Positions 22,053 through 32,218 of a stretch of DNA of 64,000 nt are shown here, one piece after another; the stretch's first letter is position 1, and each line of letters starts with the position of its first letter. Source of the stretch: Diplodia intermedia. Its lineage: Eukaryota > Ascomycota > Dothideomycetes > Botryosphaeriales > Botryosphaeriaceae. Below the pieces are notes generated by a model. That model had not been told where the DNA came from and did no database searches. It saw only the letters and a list, made by a program, of their open reading frames with translations. The position numbers and the translations under genes were made by a program. The stretch covers positions 124,001 to 188,000 of the forward strand of contig JAKEKT010000010.1 in assembly GCA_021495925.1 (NCBI GenBank), in the 5' to 3' direction.

Positions 22053-23254
22053 GTTAGCAGCAAAAAGAATGACAGTGACAAGTGGGAAAGAGCGGCAGGC
22101 GGCTGATGGCTAAGACGAGCTTTATACTCAAGAGAACAGGCAGGCCAAGCTCAGTGCTTCCCAAAACCCAGGATGCGCAACCGGGCCATCCGTCTCGGCG
22201 CGGCAAAGGACAGCAGTTCATGCGACACGGAAAGCACAGCCTCTGGCCCAGATGGCTACTCCGATTGTTAGGGGCTTGGCGACGAGGTGAAGTCGAGCCG
22301 AGCGAGTCATAAGAGACGCAGGTACACGGCCATGACAGGCGGCGGGTCCGGCGGGCGGGAACCGCCATGGGGCATGCTTAATCTGGCAATGCGTTCCGCG
22401 AAATTGGCAAGTGTAGCGCGTGTGAGGGGCATGGGGAGGGCGCTCCGGGGTTGCGGGGATCACTGGAGAGGCCGAGGAAACAACCATGTTTCAATTGAAC
22501 TTTGGGCTTAGGGTCCGGCGGCTGCAACAGATCAGGCGCTTTGCCGAAGCTTAACTGCAAACACTATGAAGTTGGAGCTTCCTATCGTGGGGAGAGATCG
22601 AATGGAGAAGCTGCGATGGGTGCCTCAGGTCGGGCTGCCTTTCTGGTCATGTTTGGCCGTACCCGACGGCTGAGTCGTGTGCTTGGCCAAGGGGTGGTTC
22701 GCGAATCGGGATGATGAGGATCATGGATGGTCGACAGCACGCCTGGTTTGGACGTTGGTGGTGCATTGGAAGGTGACTAATGTCAAGCGGAAGTCTTCCG
22801 TCCCGAAGCCGGCCGACCGATGGAAATCGCAACGGCGTAAAGTGACGGACTACCACACTCCCCGCTCTAGATCCATGTGTTCTACTCACCCCTATTGGCT
22901 ACGGTGAGATAGGCCAGGCAAGATTTCCGGCCGTCTATTGGTTTAATCCATTTTCAAGGTAACGTGATCTCGCGCTTGCGCGCCAACGCGTTTAGTGTGC
23001 CTTCCATCTCTCCATTAACTCCCTTCGACCTACGTAGCCGCGCCTACCTTTGCCAGCTGCTCAGCCTACCGCCACGTCGAGCATACGATAGTTAGCCCGG
23101 CCCCCAGCTACGCTTCGATTCGCTGAGGGGGGGCTGGCATGGAGGACACCGCGTCTGTTGGCTTCAATTTGTGCAACAATATAAGCCAAGCGGCAAAACG
23201 AAACAGCCATCAACAGCCACTCCAACATCTGGTTGGATCAAAGGAGATACCATC
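22053..23254. other. Promoter of the FMN oxidase and flank of tRNA-Asn
   Basis: About 1.2 kb without a supported protein gene. Open frames are short and conflict across strands. Confidence 0.5.
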
Positions 23255-23368
23255 TCCTTCGTGGCGCAATTGGCTAGCGCGTCTGACTGTTAAGGACGCA
23301 TTCAGTACTCCAGGGTATTCGATAGTCCAGCAATCAGGAGGTTGACAGTTCAAGCCTGTCCGAAGGAG
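23255..23368 (+). tRNA. tRNA-Asn (anticodon GTT) with a 40-nt intron
   Basis: The cloverleaf folds cleanly. Acceptor stem TCCTTCG (23255-23261) pairs with CGAAGGA (23361-23367), with discriminator G at 23368. The D arm is GCGC/GCGC around AATTGGCTA. The anticodon stem TCTGA (23282-23286) pairs with TCAGG (23334-23338), with one T-G pair. The anticodon is GTT at 23289-23291. The T arm is GACAG/CTGTC around TTCAAGC. The insert at 23293-23332 sits after position 37, the canonical site for nuclear tRNA introns removed by the tRNA endonuclease. A T run follows at about 23369-23375, a Pol III terminator. Confidence 0.93.
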
Positions 23369-24098
23369 TTTCTTTTTGCCTTTTGGCTCTCCTCCAGCCC
23401 GGCTCTTGCAAGCACAACAAACACACGTTAGGGGATTGGTTGATGGAAAGTCCGGTTACACCACATCTCGCCTCTTTCCTTTCTTTTTTATTTTGTTGCT
23501 CTAGGACACGGTGAATGGTGTTGTTGAGCATTAATGCGGTTCGAACAGCTGTGTTTTACGAAGCTCGGATCTAAACGAACACTGCTCGGAAAAGCGCCCC
23601 AAAAATAACTTGATCAGGCACGCACCCGGCAGATGCAAAGAAAAAACCCCGTCGCACCTCGTCACCACACGAACCGGCAGACAGACGACCCGGACGCCGG
23701 GCCGGCAGTTTTGCGTAGATTCCGCAAAACCCATCCCGGGCAAACCTGCCTTGAGTTGCCGTGTCACTTCGGCCAGCCCCACTCAATATGTGGAAGCTTT
23801 CTGAAGGTGCCTTGCATTTGCGGCTTATCAAATGATTACACCATCGCCGCTGGATGCTCCGATCGGATGTACGTAGTAGCTACAGCAACTCCGACACACA
23901 TTGATCCCGGGCTCCCTCTGCACGTGTTCGTCGTGAATCTACACCCCGATGTACGCCTAACAGATGCCTTACCCATCATTTCGATGCAATTCCGAGATCC
24001 TGTAACCCTTCCTTTTCTCTCACAAACGCCTGCTAGGTCAGCAGATAGCAAAACAAAAGTCCCCGTCGCAACGCCTTCCCAGACAATCAGACATTACT
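23369..24098. other. Intergenic spacer
   Basis: It contains the Pol III terminator T run just after the tRNA and the 3' flank of the SCC4/MAU2-like gene. I see no further gene. Confidence 0.5.
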
Positions 24099-26623
24099 CT
24101 ATTGTGCCTCTCTCAATGGCGCAGGAAGATAGGGCAACAGGGCCTCTGCCTCTTGGCGTGGCTGAACAGCTTGCTGGCCATCTCCTCGCTTCTCGTACGT
24201 GTCAGCCAACATGCTGTCGGCTACGCATTGCCAAAGCCGGTCCCCGGCCCTCTTTGCAAGTACTCTTCCTGCCTTGGCGCTCTTCTCTGTCTGCTCACCG
24301 ATGATGTTGGTGAAGAAGGCTGCCGTCATGTAGTTCATGCATATGGCGAGAAGCTGGTTGTTTGCTACTGCCTTCGCTGCATGGAGTGCATTCTGGATGC
24401 ATTGTTTCATCTTGATAATCGACGAATCTTTACCCTTTGTCGTCGCCTTCAACAGCTGGCATGCCGATCTCATCGAGTAGTTTGGATGCGTTACGCACAG
24501 TGCCTCGATCTTCTGCAATAGCTCTTCTGCTTCCGAGTGCATTGGGTGTGTCGGGGAGCGGATTATCAACAACGTGTTCATGATAGCCAGATTGGTGAGA
24601 TCCGACTGGGCCGTATGCTGCGTGGATGACATGTTCGTCGCCCAGAGCATCCGGAAATGGCCAAGCGCCGCCTGCGTGTTCCCGTACCCTTGCTCTATAA
24701 CTCCGTTGAGATAGATAGCAAAGCGGGTCATCGAGGGCCTACGGTCATCCGAAAACATGGGTGCCGCTTGATCTAGTGCAGCAAGATGCGTGCGTGCTGT
24801 CTTCCAATCTGCCTTGTTGCATGCCATGAAGCATTGGTAAAGACGGAAGTGCCAGTCCAAAGCACGATGCCACTCTGTGCGGGCTGATGCGCCACGTATC
24901 GAGATAGGATTACGGTCGGGAACGGCAAGGGTTTCTGGAAGCACTCTGTTAGCAAAGACAGCAGACTGCGGATAGCCTTCATGGAGGCCACTCACCCTTG
25001 GTGAGCTTGAGGCCTTCTTTGAGATAACTCTCAGCCTTATCCTCAACGGGATTCTTCAGCAAAGCAGTCACTCCACTTAGGTAGTAGCCCAGCATCCACA
25101 GGTCTCTCCTTCTCATCCACGCTAGAGACAATCGATCTCTGCCATCACTGTTCCTCTGAAAGATGCCACCGGTCGAACCGGTAAGCTGCAGATTGGGCGG
25201 TCGATGAACAAGTACTGAGAACATGCCATCATCCATGCTGTTATCGCCGTTCACAGCACTGTCCATGATAGCTTGCAGGTCGCGCATTTTGCCAACAGCC
25301 TGATCGGGCTTGTAGCTTTGTAGGTTGCACGCGAGATCGATGAGGTCGAGCAGAGCCACAATCTGGCCAAGCTCGTCCATGGTAAATTGCAGCTGGAGGC
25401 TCCTTGCGGACGCGATGGAACGCTGAGCTTGTTCGATGCTGTCGGGATTCATGAGGCGCAGGTATACCATAGCCAGGATGGTGGTGCTGGCGACATATAT
25501 GGCATGATCGCCCAGTTTCTCCGACAAGCTTGAGACCTCGTGTAAGGTATGTACGGCGGCAGTCAGGTCGACATGTGTTGCGGACTGCATACAGAGGGAC
25601 GCACGCAGAAGTCGGAAAGCGTATATCCACGGAATGTGCTGGTACCTGGATAAATCTTTAGCTCGCACACAGACGCAGGTCAAGATCATTGCCTCACATT
25701 TCAGCGTATCGAATCACGCCGTCAATTGACTTCAGAGCAGCGGCGTGGTTCGAAGTAAACAGAGAGCGCGCAAGGAGGTGGTGCATAGTGTACTTCAAAT
25801 CCAACATGTGATGTCTCTCACAGAGAGTAATGCCCTTGCTCAATATTTCCTCAGTTTCATAGGCGTTGTCCGTCTCCTCATGTAACAGCGTAGCATATCT
25901 CAAGATTGCCATGGCCTCTTGCCGCGGATGCATGCGGTAGTGTTTGATCACGGCTTCCAAGCAGCCCAGACCGGTCGACATGAGCTTGTAGTATTTGTCC
26001 TCATCCGATTTTCGCCTCGAAAGAGCCACTGTAGGTCCCATGGCGTAAGCAGCAGCGACGTACTCATCGGCGAGCGAGATGAGGAGTTGTTGGTGGTCGA
26101 TGGGAGGCGGCGAGGCGGGTGGTGGACGTGGAATCTGGACTTGTACGGTCGGCTGTCGCGGAGGCGAGGCCGCCTGAGCAGCGTGAGGGACGGGGTTGTG
26201 ACTGGGACGTGAGTGGTGAGACTGCTGTGGGCGAGGTGCCTGGTAGGGCGACGACGAGTGTTGCGGAGGGTATTGCGCGGGCAGAGACGGGTAGCGCTGG
26301 TACTGCTGCAGCTGCGGTTGCGGTTGCGGCGGGTGCGGCTGTTGCATCATATGCTGTTGAGGTGACCGTTGCGGAATCATGACCATAGGTTGAGCCGAGT
26401 AACGCTGGGGCTGTGGAGTCGAGAGAGCAGCAGCGAACGGCTGTGGGAGGTGCTGCTGCTGCGCGGCGAGGTAGGCACCAGGTGAGCCAGCGACAGGCGC
26501 GGGCGTGGGCGAGCCATGCATCTGCGGGTAGCTTCCAGGCTGCTGCTGGTAGCCTTGCGGAGGAGGCCGCGGGGTCCCATAGCCGCCGGGCGAGGGCTGC
26601 TGGGGCTGGTGATAGTAATTCAT
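24099..26623 (-). CDS. Cohesin loading factor Scc4 / Mau2
   Basis: Three exons (26623-25698, 25645-24996, 24934-24099) join in phase to 803 residues. The first 165 or so residues are Gln/Pro/Tyr-rich and disordered (repeated QQP, PQPQ and HPPQP). The remainder is helical and TPR-like, matching the cohesin loading factor family: SLADEYVAAAYAMG, GLGCLEAVIKHYRMHPRQEA, LLARSLFTSNHAAALKSID, LDLIDLACNLQSYKPDQA, WMLGYYLSGVTALLKNPV and NNQLLAICMNYMTAAFF. With Scc2/NIPBL it loads cohesin on chromatin. The ATG at 26623 is chosen because the open frame upstream has no conserved character. It shares a 400-nt divergent promoter with the hydrolase at 27024. Confidence 0.88.
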
Positions 26624-27023
26624 GCCGGGTGGGGGCGACGGCGCGCTATATGGGCTTTCGCATGGTGGGGGAGTCGCGGCTTGGATATGATGCGGGCCGC
26701 GATGCGCGAACACGGGCGGGAGACGTGACTGGGCTTGGCAGTCGAGCTTGGCGCGCTGCGGAAGCGCATTGGCTGAACAGGCGCGCGCCTCTGCATCGCG
26801 GGCCGAGGCTCGCGGTACGGCCGCTGCGGACCTGGAGAAATGTGTGCTCAACAGCACCGAGTGGACCGCAGCCTGCACGAGGCGCCACGCCGTCGAATGA
26901 CTTGTTCTGCGCGCGGACCGTTGCCACTTCCGCCCTTGCAAAAGCCACGGGGCTGCTGCTGCTGTTTCCCTCCCAAGCCCGCCTTCCCTTTGAGCCTCAA
27001 CTCCTGCAATACCATCTGCCACT
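26624..27023. promoter_or_regulatory. Bidirectional promoter between the Scc4/Mau2 and hydrolase genes
   Basis: The two flanking start codons point away from each other and lie 400 nt apart. The region is GC-rich on the left and CT-rich just before 27024. Shared regulation is possible but not shown. Confidence 0.45.
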
Positions 27024-28636
27024 ATGGTGGATCTCTCGTGGGTGCTGGGGCACGCTAGAGTCTCCTTCACCCATTGTGCCAACCCAGTGACGATTGTTTC
27101 CAAGTCCGGCCAATCCGTCCCGCTGCCGGAGCTGATCAAGGACGTGACTCCTCCATGCCACCTCAATCCGCTGCTGTTCAACGGTCATTTGCAGACCGCA
27201 TACACCGGTCCGTGCGCCTCTTCCTTGTTAAGCATATTTGCTAACCTTAGAGGACTGCAGTCGTGAAGGGTTTCGATATCCCTGTCGTTTACAAGCGCAA
27301 GGTCTTTACCTCCAACAACCCGGCCGTTCCTGGCACCTTTGCTGTCGACTTTGTGCACCGCATCACTTCCGGCGAGGTCGACTCCACCTTACCTCCACGC
27401 ACAACCTACTTCACCGATCAGGAGTTCGGTGAGATCGGCTCCAATGACAGCAAACCAATGCTTGTTACCCTTCACGGCCTGGCCGGTGGCAGCAATGAGA
27501 TTTACCTGCGCCATGTTCTTGCCCCACTGACCACCGAGGAGGGCGGCTGGGAAGCTTGCGTGGTGAACTCCCGGGGGTGTGCTATGAGCAAGATCACCAC
27601 CAACGTCTTGTACAACGCCCGCGCCACATGGGATGTGAGGCAAGTCGTGAGCTGGCTCAGGGAGAAGTTTCCCAACAGGCCCCTTTTTGGTATTGGCTTT
27701 TCTCTGGGCGCCAATATCATGACCAACGTAAGTCTTGCATGCACTACACAGAACAACATCTGACATATCTCGCAGTACTTGGGCGAAGAGGGTGGGAATT
27801 GTCAGCTCAAAGCAGCTGTGGTTTGCTCGAATCCCTGGAATTTGGATGTCTCCAGTGAAGTGTTGAAGAGCACCTGGATCGGACTAAACGTCTATCAGAA
27901 GGCTATGGGAAGTAGCATGAGGAGACTGTTTGACAGGTAAACCTTGAGGGGTTGTAGACACTTGCAGGATGCTGACTTCACTCTAGACATGCCGAAGAAA
28001 TTGCAAAGAACCCAAACATTGACGATGAGGAAATCCGCAACTGCACCTATCTTTACGAGTTCGACAGGTATTTCCCCCATCTCAACGCTGCTGGCCAAGG
28101 CCTGACGAGTCGACATAGAGCTGTACAGTGCGGAAGTTGGGGATATCCCACCGAGAGAGCATACTACCGAGACGCTTCGTCTTGCGATTCTATGCTCGCC
28201 ATCAAAATCCCCTTTCTCGCCATCAACGCCGAAGATGACCCAGTGAGAAATGACCTTTCTGTCATGTTCACCACATGTGGGCTAACGGGCGAAACAGATC
28301 TCCGTGAAGGAAGCTATTCCATTCGGGGAATTTAAGCAAAACCCACACGCCGTGTTGTGCTCCACTTCGCTTGGTGGGCATCTTAGTTGGTTCCAGAGCA
28401 ATGGCGACCGTTGGTTTGCTAATGCTGTAAGTTCCCACCTCCCCCGTAGGTATTTCCTAAACTGATTTCGGCAGTCCGTCGCTTTTCTGAAGAAGATGGC
28501 CGAGGATACCGATTTTGAGGCCACACAGAACTCCAACACGCAGAACGCCAATGGTTCTGCGGGAAGTAGAGGTAGGCCGTTCGTTTTCGAACCAGTGCGC
28601 CGTAAGCTGCACATTCCGAAAGACCACGCCGAATAA
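27024..28636 (+). CDS. YheT/EMB8-type alpha/beta-hydrolase (ethyl-ester synthase/esterase family)
   Basis: Seven exons (27024-27207, 27261-27727, 27776-27936, 27987-28067, 28119-28242, 28298-28426, 28475-28636) join in phase to 435 residues. Family marks are LNPLLFNGHLQTAYT near the start, LVTLHGLAGGSNEIYLRHV with the oxyanion-hole HG, VVNSRGCA, nucleophile elbow GFSLGAN, acid in AINAEDDP, and final His in SLGGHLSW. This is the pattern of yeast Eht1/Eeb1 and bacterial YheT hydrolases, which act on medium-chain acyl esters or other lipids. The C-terminal tail is Asn/Ser-rich. Confidence in family is high and in substrate low. Confidence 0.88.
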
Positions 28637-28781
28637 AGGTTGGGATAGCGACTTTGCGGGAGCGTACTGCAAGCTCAACCATACTTAACTCGCGGATCTT
28701 GGTATTGCGAATACGAAGAGGGAACTCACAGTCTACTTTGAGATTGCAGGTTGGGAATCATAGATTAGAATAGACCAGAGC

Positions 28782-29680
28782 TCAGCCGAAAGACACTCTC
28801 TTCCTATTCGGCTTAGCAGGCTTTGTAGACAAGGTTTCTTCTTTCTTCTCCGCAACAGACTCCGGCTTGGATTTACGCTTCTTTCGCAGCGAGTCCTTCG
28901 TCTCCTCCTGGGATAGAATCAGCGGTCTGCAGCGCAGAAACATTACCCGGTGTGCTTACCAGTTTCTCGCGCTTCTTGTCTGAGCGAACCTCTGCCTCCT
29001 TCTTCCTTGCTTCACGTATCTCCTCCATTTGCCTTGCCTTCATCATCTTCGACTCGATCTGACCCTCTTTTTCGGCGTTGACCATGGCGAGAATGGTCAT
29101 CATACTCTCCTATTGGCATGTCAGTTGATCCTGTGCAAGCGTATCATCATCGGCATTTTCGAGCAGGCTCGCGCAAGCCGACGGGCGAATCATGAAATCG
29201 GGAGCCGTAAAGTATGAGATCATGCAACTTAGGTGAGGAACCGAAGAAGACCAAAAAGAAACAGAAGGATGTGCCAATTTCCCGCAATAGCAGCGTCTAT
29301 TGAAACGGGCCTGAACAACTTGTTCCGTCGTCTGAAGTCGGTGTAGCCGGTTTGCGGTTGCTCTGCTCGAGGGAAAAGCGCCGCAGCGGCGCATTGGTGG
29401 GTGGCGGGAGCACGCATACCTGATCATCCACGAAAACCTTGCCCTTCTTCTTGCCCTTGGGCTTCTGGACACCAGCTGGGGTAATCATGTTCAGCGTAGG
29501 GATGCCCAGCTCCGCCTCGGTATAGGTCCGCTGCTTCTTCTTCTTTTTCGGATCGACTTTCGCAGTACCGATCGATGTGTGGGTTTTCGGCTTCGCATGC
29601 TTGGGCTTGGGAGGCTTTGCGCCCTTGGCGCTCGAGCCTGCGGGGCTCGTTTTCGACTTTTGCGACTTGACTGGGGCCAT
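28782..29680 (-). CDS. LOC1: 60S ribosome assembly/export factor Loc1
   Basis: Three exons (29680-29420, 29109-28960, 28907-28782) join in phase to 178 residues. The protein is very Lys-rich. It carries the block ELGIPTLNMITPAGVQKPKG and, across intron 1, VFVDDQESMMTILAMVNAEK followed by a charged helix GQIESKMMKARQMEEIREAR; it ends NRKRVSFG. These match Loc1, a nucleolar protein needed for 60S maturation and ASH1 mRNA localisation in yeast. Intron 2 (52 nt, GTAAGC...CAG) matters: without it the frame stops early and loses the conserved KRVSF tail. Confidence 0.88.
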
Positions 29681-29952
29681 GGTGACGGTTTGCGGCGGAG
29701 GATGGTTGGCGAAGAAATCTCAAAGAGCAGCCTGGAGTTTAGGCGGCGTTTGCAAGGGTCTGGTCTTGGCGCGCTCGGGCCACTCACTGCACTGCCCGGG
29801 CCAGGCCGCGACAGCAAGCGCCCGTCATCGTCAACTCCCAGCACCACAGCCCTGTGAACCACACAACATCGCAAACCACGCGCTGCACTCTCCCATCTTC
29901 CTACGGACCTACGTAACCGAATACCACCGGATCACCACAATACCAGCCAATC
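29681..29952. promoter_or_regulatory. Bidirectional promoter between LOC1 and VPS68
   Basis: The two start codons point away from each other across 272 nt. CT-rich and CCA-rich stretches precede the VPS68 start. No TATA box is obvious. Confidence 0.5.
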
Positions 29953-30637
29953 ATGTCGAGCCACAGACTGTTCCGCTTCCCCAGGCCTCAATGGCTCAAC
30001 AGTGCCAACACGCGCACCGCCGGCGTCTACGCAGCAGGCGCGCTGGTACGCAGCCTCTTGGATCGAAGAAAAGGTGCTATAAAGATGCTGACGGCCCGGA
30101 TAGTTCTCCCTTGGTTTCTTCTTTTTGATCGACGCCGCCGCCTACTCCAAGTCCGCCAAGAACGGCTCCGATGTCCACATCACATTCGTCGACTGGATCC
30201 CCTCCATCTGCTCCGCCCTGGGAATGCTCGTCATTAATAGCATCGACAAATCTCGCCTGAGTGCTGACAGCTTCAGCTACTCTGGCAACGGCGTGGCGTG
30301 GAAGGCTAAGCTTGTCTTGTTCCTTGGGTTTGCTCTTATGGCGGGCGGTCTTGCTGGCAGTGTGGTATGTATTGGTCCACTGGAGATATCGACCAAATGC
30401 CGTGCTGACATCGCGCCTACAACAGACTGTCATGGTCCTCAAATATGTTGTCCCTGATTACAGCTTTCCGACTCTCTGGTTTGGCGTGTCCAACGTTATT
30501 GCGAATGGGTTGGTCATGGTCAGGTATGCTGCTGACATCCGTGAATCATGTTACAATCGCTAATAGTATCTAGTTCGGCCATTCTCTGGGTTGTCCAGAA
30601 CATGGAAGACGAATACACATACAACCTTGCGCTATAG
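29953..30637 (+). CDS. VPS68: Vps68, UPF0220/TMEM50 membrane protein of the Vps55/68 complex
   Basis: Four exons (29953-30045, 30104-30364, 30426-30523, 30574-30637) join in phase to 171 residues. Four hydrophobic segments are seen: GVYAAGALFSLGFFFLIDA, IPSICSALGMLVINSI, KAKLVLFLGFALMAGGLAGS and a last one ending SSAILWVVQNMEDEYTYNLAL. The block HITFVDWIPSICSALGMLVI and the ending NMEDEYTYNLAL are diagnostic for the Vps68/TMEM50 family. Vps68 works with Vps55 in late-endosome to vacuole traffic. The second subunit is encoded by the next gene on the right. Confidence 0.92.
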
Positions 30638-31278
30638 GTATAAGTATTATCAGGCTTGCTGTATTTCCATCGGTTGGAGTAGAAGAGCGGTGTCCAGGTT
30701 GCTTTGCAAAATTTATGTGTATGATAAATAAACTTCGATTCTATGTGTGATCCCTGTGAACTCTACCGAAGACGTCATGTTGTTCCTACATGGGCAGTTG
30801 AAGCAAGTAACCGGACATAGATGCAGGATTCCAACCCGCGAACACGTCCAGAGGTAAGATTTCACAGTCCACGTTAGAATCCTATATCTCTCTGAGGCAG
30901 ATATAGGTGGGTTCGATAACTTTTGGTTGGCACTACACTCGGCTGTCAGAAGTTCCGGCGATATCTGGTAACGACTCATCGCGTGACATCAGGTTGTACA
31001 GAGACAGGCAGCAGCTAAACGTGAACCCATAAGGACATTTTGATCTTACAGAATCTCCCCTGGCCAAAACGTGCTTGCCAAAAGAAACCTCTGAATAGGA
31101 GCTTCGTCCAGTGCATCAAGCATAAAACATCCATTGCTCCAATTTTCCTCCACAACAATCGCGTGAACACAGCAAAAACCAATTGAATACGCCAGGCCTC
31201 CAGCGCTAGAATCTAATATACAAGATCCCCACAAACAAAGGCAAGGAAACCCCAGCGATAACAGGCCGGACGCGCTGC
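30638..31278. other. Convergent spacer between VPS68 and VPS55
   Basis: About 640 nt hold the facing 3' ends of the two genes. A degenerate tRNA-like arm appears on the minus strand near 30830-30850 but does not fold as a tRNA. No gene is supported. Confidence 0.5.
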
Positions 31279-31805
31279 TCAGAATTCCTCATCCTCCTGG
31301 AAAAACATGGTGAAACTTATGATGGTGCCGTAGATGAGAAGGCCTCCAATAATTGACATGACCATGGCGGATGAGGAAATGAGGGCGCAGTGAGCGAGAA
31401 GAGCGGGCAAAGCTGGATGCGATCCGGTGTGTTAGCACTAAGGCCCACGTATCCTGGCGCAGGTTTAGGCGGTGACATACCAATGCCCATTACGACCAGG
31501 AAACCAGTCACGAAGCGGCCGAAATCGATAACAGCACTGCTGGAGCTTTCCATGAAATCATCCGGATTGGCAGCCCTGCCACAGACCCAGTTCGGTAGTG
31601 GCGCAATAACGTATGTCGCAACGACAAGCAGTGGGAAGTAGTTGTGCCATAGCGCGCACGAGAGGATGACAAGGAGGAAGCCGATGGCCAGGACCTGTAA
31701 CGCAGCAAGATGCGGTCAGCGGAATGTCGGAAGGGATGGCGCATGCATGGCTGCGGGCGGAGCGCGTACGAAAGAGAGCGCGATGATGGTCTTGAGGCCA
31801 GCCAT
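31279..31805 (-). CDS. VPS55: Vps55 (OB-RGRP/LEPROT family) endosomal membrane protein
   Basis: Three exons (31805-31770, 31694-31481, 31412-31279) join in phase to 127 residues. Four hydrophobic segments are visible, with family blocks VLAIGFLLVILSCALWHNYF, YVIAPLPNWVCG, DFMESSSSAVIDFGRFVTGF, GIALPALLAHC and MSIIGGLLIYGTIISFTMFF, ending in an acidic tail QEDEEF. This agrees in length and order with yeast Vps55, which forms a complex with Vps68 acting at late endosomes. A 36-nt first exon and three-way splitting make it easy to miss. It is divergent from PRE5. Confidence 0.93.
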
Positions 31806-32218
31806 GGTTGACCTCTCTTCGGGGCGAGTCGGCGACGACGTGATGGCGGTTTTGGCGGGCGCACACGGGTTGGGGGTTGAGGGGCGGCAGAGGCGCAGGC
31901 TTCGGAGTCGAGATGCGTGGTGTCTGCGGGGCGTCGACGGGCGTCGTTGCTGGGCGGGTCTGGAGAAGCTGAAGGCTGGCGTAGGCGCCCGGCCGTGCTG
32001 TGCTGACGACGTCTTAGCGCAGCCTGCGGCTCTGGCACAGATCCCTGCCCAGGTGCTGAGCTCGGAGGGAAGCTCTGATCGGCCGCCGCGTCTGCCACGA
32101 GGTTGCCTCAGAGCTTCACCACCACCACCGTCCATCCCACCCCGCCTCCTTCCAATCCGCCTGCGTTCGGCCGTCCTTCGTCCAACTCGCCCCGGCTGTC
32201 CATCCGCAGCTCGCCACC
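31806..32218. promoter_or_regulatory. Bidirectional promoter between VPS55 and PRE5
   Basis: The start codons are 413 nt apart and point away from each other. The right half is CCA/CCT-rich, as often seen before fungal housekeeping genes. No proteasome-specific element was recognised. Confidence 0.4.

Noticed and set aside
29110..29419. Minus-strand open frame continuing from LOC1 exon 1
   Set aside because: It is the first LOC1 intron; splicing from GTATGC to TAG restores the conserved VFVDDQESMMTIL junction.
30829..30900. A tRNA-like arm on the minus strand (GCGGGTTGGAATCCTGC)
   Set aside because: The T-arm-like hairpin is there, and a CTGTGAA loop follows, but no acceptor stem pairs and the anticodon stem is broken.
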